From NCBI GenBank assembly GCA_015501055.1, contig JADNYV010000578.1, positions 1-21,228 on the forward strand: a stretch of DNA of 21,228 nucleotides, in the 5' to 3' direction. Shown here piece after piece: positions 17,961 to 21,228 of this stretch. Below the pieces are notes generated by a model. The model worked only from the letters and a program-made list of their open reading frames with translations. It did not search any database and was not told the DNA's origin. The position numbers and the translations under genes are program-made. The stretch is from Mucidula mucida. Its lineage: Eukaryota > Basidiomycota > Agaricomycetes > Agaricales > Physalacriaceae. The first letter of the stretch is position 1. Each line of letters begins with the position of its first letter.

Positions 17961-20503
17961 CTAATCATTAAGGATAGCCTGTACAACGTTGCCCACCCTG
18001 AGCTGCCTCAGATCAGTATACGTCTGTTAACAGAGTCAGTGCCATCTACTCAGGACGAGCCGCTACACACCTGCCCGCATCCAACGAAAATAATAGGTTG
18101 TCCTGTAACATATGTCATAGATAATGCGGCTCCCACCTATGAACAGGCTCAGTAAACTCTGCAAGAAGTCATAGATATCAGCATCACCTTATCGTCTACA
18201 GTGTCCCACTTGGTAACAAGCATGCCATCGATCCCTCGTCCTTTCCCCATACCCCAGATGCCGAAGAAAAATCTTTCAATGCTCGATCGAACTTTGTCAG
18301 TTGGTCAACCGCCTCATTGCCGACAAGAGCCTCGCCAACAAAAATGATCTTGTCTGGGTTATTAACAGACACGAGCTAGAACAAAGGTTAGCGAACCGAA
18401 GCTCTACAAAAGTATGGATCATAACACCTTTGCTAACGCGCGCATAAGAGGCTATGGATATCATTCAGTGACATGGTCCGTAGCCCGCCTGGACTACATA
18501 CCTCATTATCCTGCATGCGCCCAGCAGTGTCGATCAACACAACATCAAAATCATTGTCTTTGGCTGCCACAGAACAGGTCAGTTTCAAGCGATGAACACA
18601 CTGCAAAGACTAACGCACCAAATGAAATCGCCTCGCGCGCAATACCCGCTGCATCCTTCCCATAGCCGCGTTCAAACAGCTCAACCCTTCCCTTACTATC
18701 CGTAGCACCATTGACACCCAGCATGCTCAGATTCCGTACATGTACTCTCAGCTGCTCTACAGCGCCACTCCTATAATAAGCTCAACTGAGATCACCACGA
18801 CATGAAACAGCCATTGGGACGAACCGGAAAGTATCACACGCAGCGATCAGCACGCGAAGCCCGTTCTGAATGAGCCAAAAGCAGACTTTTGATAGATTTG
18901 TGCTCTTGCCTACACCGTTGACGCCAACAAAGGTGATGGAGTATGGCATGCGCTGTTGGCTTGACCCAAGGGGAGAAGAAAGTTTGGTCCGTATAGACAG
19001 AAGGAGATCAGTAGACGTTTTGGGAGTGAGGATGCGCGTGAGCGAGTTGGCAAGCGCCAAGCGAACAGCCGCGTTAGTTGCTACGGTGAATTCAGAGTTA
19101 GCAGCTAGGACCAATGCTATTGATACGTACTCTGGAAGCTGCCCGCTTTCTTTCCCAAAAGATTCTCGCCCACACCCTCGCAGACTTTGTCCGCAATTTC
19201 TTTGGCGACGTTCTTCTTCATGAGATGCTGCTTCATTCCTTCTAGTACTGGCTTCAAATCGGCCTCTGTAAACATCTTGGATCCCGTCAAACGCGCAAAG
19301 AGTGATCCAAGGGTGCCCAAAGATCCAGTATCGGCATCCGCTTTCTTATTTCGCGCCGATTGAAGAATTTTGAATCTTGTCGTCCTCATCTTTATCGTCC
19401 TTGCGGGACGGTTCCCAATCGGCCACGGTATACATACCGTCTTTGATCGTTCCTAGCGCATTCTGATCAACAAGTCCCGCAAGATCATGCGAGCGGCCGA
19501 CTCTATCCTCAGGTTTGTCGGTACTGTAATCCAACACTTGCATATCCTGGTCCGTAGGAGCTCGTCGCCCCATTTGCGTTGAGCCTTGGCCTTGGATTTG
19601 CGTTTTGGGGCAGCCTCAGAGCTGAAGATGCGGTCAGCAGAGGATCATAAGAATAGTTGATGCTACGCACTCTGAGCTGTGTACGCTCTCGCCTCCGTTT
19701 ACTGGCACCGTCCCCCGCCTCTCCCACCACGTCGCCCGCCGCGCCCGCGTAAACGAGCCTTGAGGGCTTGAACGTTACGCGCTATCTGTTGCTCGTCCAA
19801 AGGATCGTCCGTCGGTTGTGAAGGAACTAAACGGCAAAGTCAGTTTTAGATAATAGCGGATGATTACTCGTACTCTGGTCATCGGAAGAAGGGGTCGCTT
19901 CCTCCTCGGATATGACAGGTTTAATGGGGGCGCGACTCCTGGAGCTGCGATCCTGTGGACGCGATTAGTACAGTGGCGATATGTAATATTATGAACACGT
20001 ACCTTTGCCTCGAGTCCACTCAAGAGACGGTCAAAGGTCTTGTCCCAGCCCGTCAACGCCTTTGAAATATCCCACGTCGATGCCAAGGCCTCGCCCGCCA
20101 ACGCCGCGCCGCTGTTCACAGTGTGCAGAGAGGCCACAAAGGCCGTCAAGAACGGACGAAACATTTCCACAAAGAGCGTCTTGAGCGAGTCAAGCAGCTC
20201 ATCGACGTATGCGAGCTGCAGAATGCGCTGGTACGCGACGACAAAGATGAGCTCAAGGTCATTGAAGAAGGTCCATTTGACTGCGTATCCACTTTTCTCG
20301 TATTTTTCCTCTGTCGTGCGGCCTTCGATGAGCGCTTCGCGGATCAGAAAGTTGACAGGAGAGGAGGGTGATGAAGCTAGCTGGGCGGCTTCGGGGGTGA
20401 AGGACCTTGACCACAAAACAAGTCCGCCTGAGAAAAATGAATCAATAACGCGAGACACGGAAAGCCTACATACCTTTATGCGAATGGAGCAGTGGTCTAG
20501 CAT
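17961..20503 (-). CDS. SRP101: Signal recognition particle receptor subunit alpha (several 1-base losses)
   Basis: ER docking GTPase that receives SRP-ribosome complexes. Start ATG 20503 ([10 protein letters not shown]), then an intron 20428-20473 and a long exon 20427-20003 with the SRX longin domain ([57 protein letters not shown]). A charged linker follows ([65 protein letters not shown]). The NG GTPase domain has [21 protein letters not shown]-loop [22 protein letters not shown] then [33 protein letters not shown], and a C-terminus [14 protein letters not shown] then [20 protein letters not shown] before TAG 17961-17963. Frames change near 19570 (GAGGCT to GAGCT), about 19370, about 18260 and others. 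All key GTPase motifs are present. Confidence 0.9.
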
Positions 20504-20756
20504 TTATTCTTGTCGCTCAACGACGTGTAAATTAGAAAGAATAGATCGTGTGTTCAGGAAAGACGCGTGATGGTCGAGGACAAGTTGCTGGCCTGCACAG
20601 CCACTCAAAGTCTAACTGAAGTCATCCCCGAGTTCGTTCAATAAAAATATATGCAGTAGTACTATATAATGCGCTCTACTTTAAATGAAGACATCAAGTC
20701 TAGAAATACAGTAACCCTCTATGCATCTAGTGTCATTAATCATCACAGTCCTTGCT

Positions 20757-21228
20757 CTACTGGCTCTGCGCATATTTCGAGCGCTGTCTAAGTAAATGGC
20801 CGTATCTCATTAAGGCCTGAAATGAATTAGAACAGGAGGCCAGGGCAAGGAATATGGACTCACATAGTAAAATGGCATCATTAGAAACGATAACCAGCCA
20901 AAAGCCCGGATCCGCCTCCTAGCCCAAGATTGGTGAAGAAAGCGTGTCCGAACAGCGGGAAACACTAGCGATTGTCGAACGGAAGAGATCATTTCCAGCG
21001 AGCACCGACGCAGCATATGCAGGGTATGCCATGGTGATATACATCAGGATACTCTGGAAGGTGAGATAGATTCCAGGGAGGTATAAAGCAGCGCCGATAA
21101 TGGGAACAATCCAGTGGATGCTTTCTTTAGATGTAAACCCAAAGATAAGAACGGAAGTGGGGATGAAAATGCTAGCAAAGAGGCCTAATTCGAGGCGCAT
21201 CTCGGGGGCGATTTGGAGTCCTTTCGCT
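20757..21228 (-). CDS. MFS transporter, C-terminal part (cut by window edge)
   Basis: Partial gene; the 5' part lies beyond 21228. The visible part begins with the RLELGLFASIFIPTSVLIFG helix, then WIVPIIGAALYLPGIYLTFQ, AYPAYAASVLAGNDLFRSTI, and, after frame slips near 20965 and 20890, FPLFGHAFFTNLGLGGGSG and SFLMMPFYY. A 3' intron starts at about 20865 (GTGAGT) and a last exon ends ALMRYGHLLRQRSKYAQSQ, TAG 20757-20759. The hydrophobic pattern, the SVLAGNDLFRS motif and the basic C-terminal tail match the DHA1-type fungal multidrug or polyamine transporters of the plasma membrane. Substrate unknown. Two single-T losses break the frame, like its neighbours. Confidence 0.75.

Overview
The window looks like nuclear DNA of a basidiomycete fungus, most likely a mushroom-forming agaricomycete. 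Genes sit on both strands and are cut by many very short GT-AG introns (about 43-64 bp), intergenic gaps are small, and several products belong to families typical of such fungi: a macrofage-activating-glycoprotein-like secreted protein, a 33-residue cysteine-rich metallothionein, an intron-rich nitronate monooxygenase, and the fungal forms of glyoxalase II, riboflavin kinase, SFT2 and SRP receptor alpha. No bacterial operon features, rRNA, tRNA or CRISPR array were seen.

Layout. 0-1.15 kb: weak traces of an unrecognised minus-strand gene. 1.5-2.95 kb: a repeat-rich stretch with two copies (A and B) of a dispersed repeat. Copy A is interrupted by a 585-bp non-coding element with 35-bp terminal inverted repeats and an 8-bp target duplication. 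A third repeat copy (C, 12.18-12.72 kb, inverted) still has the empty site. 3.0-7.5 kb: three intact minus-strand spliced genes: the secreted glycoprotein (364 aa), nitronate monooxygenase (348 aa, 11 exons) and a Ser/Pro-rich protein of unknown function (222 aa). 8.3-10.2 kb: a large inverted duplication with about 0.9-kb arms. Each arm carries one copy of the same unrecognised gene, head to head; the plus copy (160 aa) is intact and the minus copy has a frame-breaking 10-nt difference. 11.05-11.26 kb: a three-exon metallothionein gene with a TATA box.

12.9-21.2 kb: riboflavin kinase (-), an unrecognised spliced gene (+), SFT2 vesicle-transport protein (+), hydroxyacylglutathione hydrolase/glyoxalase II (-), a single-pass membrane protein (+, partly resolved), SRP receptor alpha subunit (-) and the C-terminal end of an MFS transporter (-, cut by the window edge). 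Nearly every conserved gene in this right-hand part is broken by one-base losses, most of them in runs of identical bases. These are housekeeping genes and the 3.0-11.3 kb genes are intact, so base-calling error is a likelier explanation than mass pseudogenisation.

The genes do not form one pathway; this is an ordinary mosaic of housekeeping and accessory fungal genes. The most interesting items are the small transposable element with an in-window empty site, the inverted gene duplication, the tiny metallothionein gene, the possible dual-start glyoxalase II with a 6-nt microexon, and the homopolymer-deletion pattern. I found no convincing new multi-gene system. All splice models are by eye.
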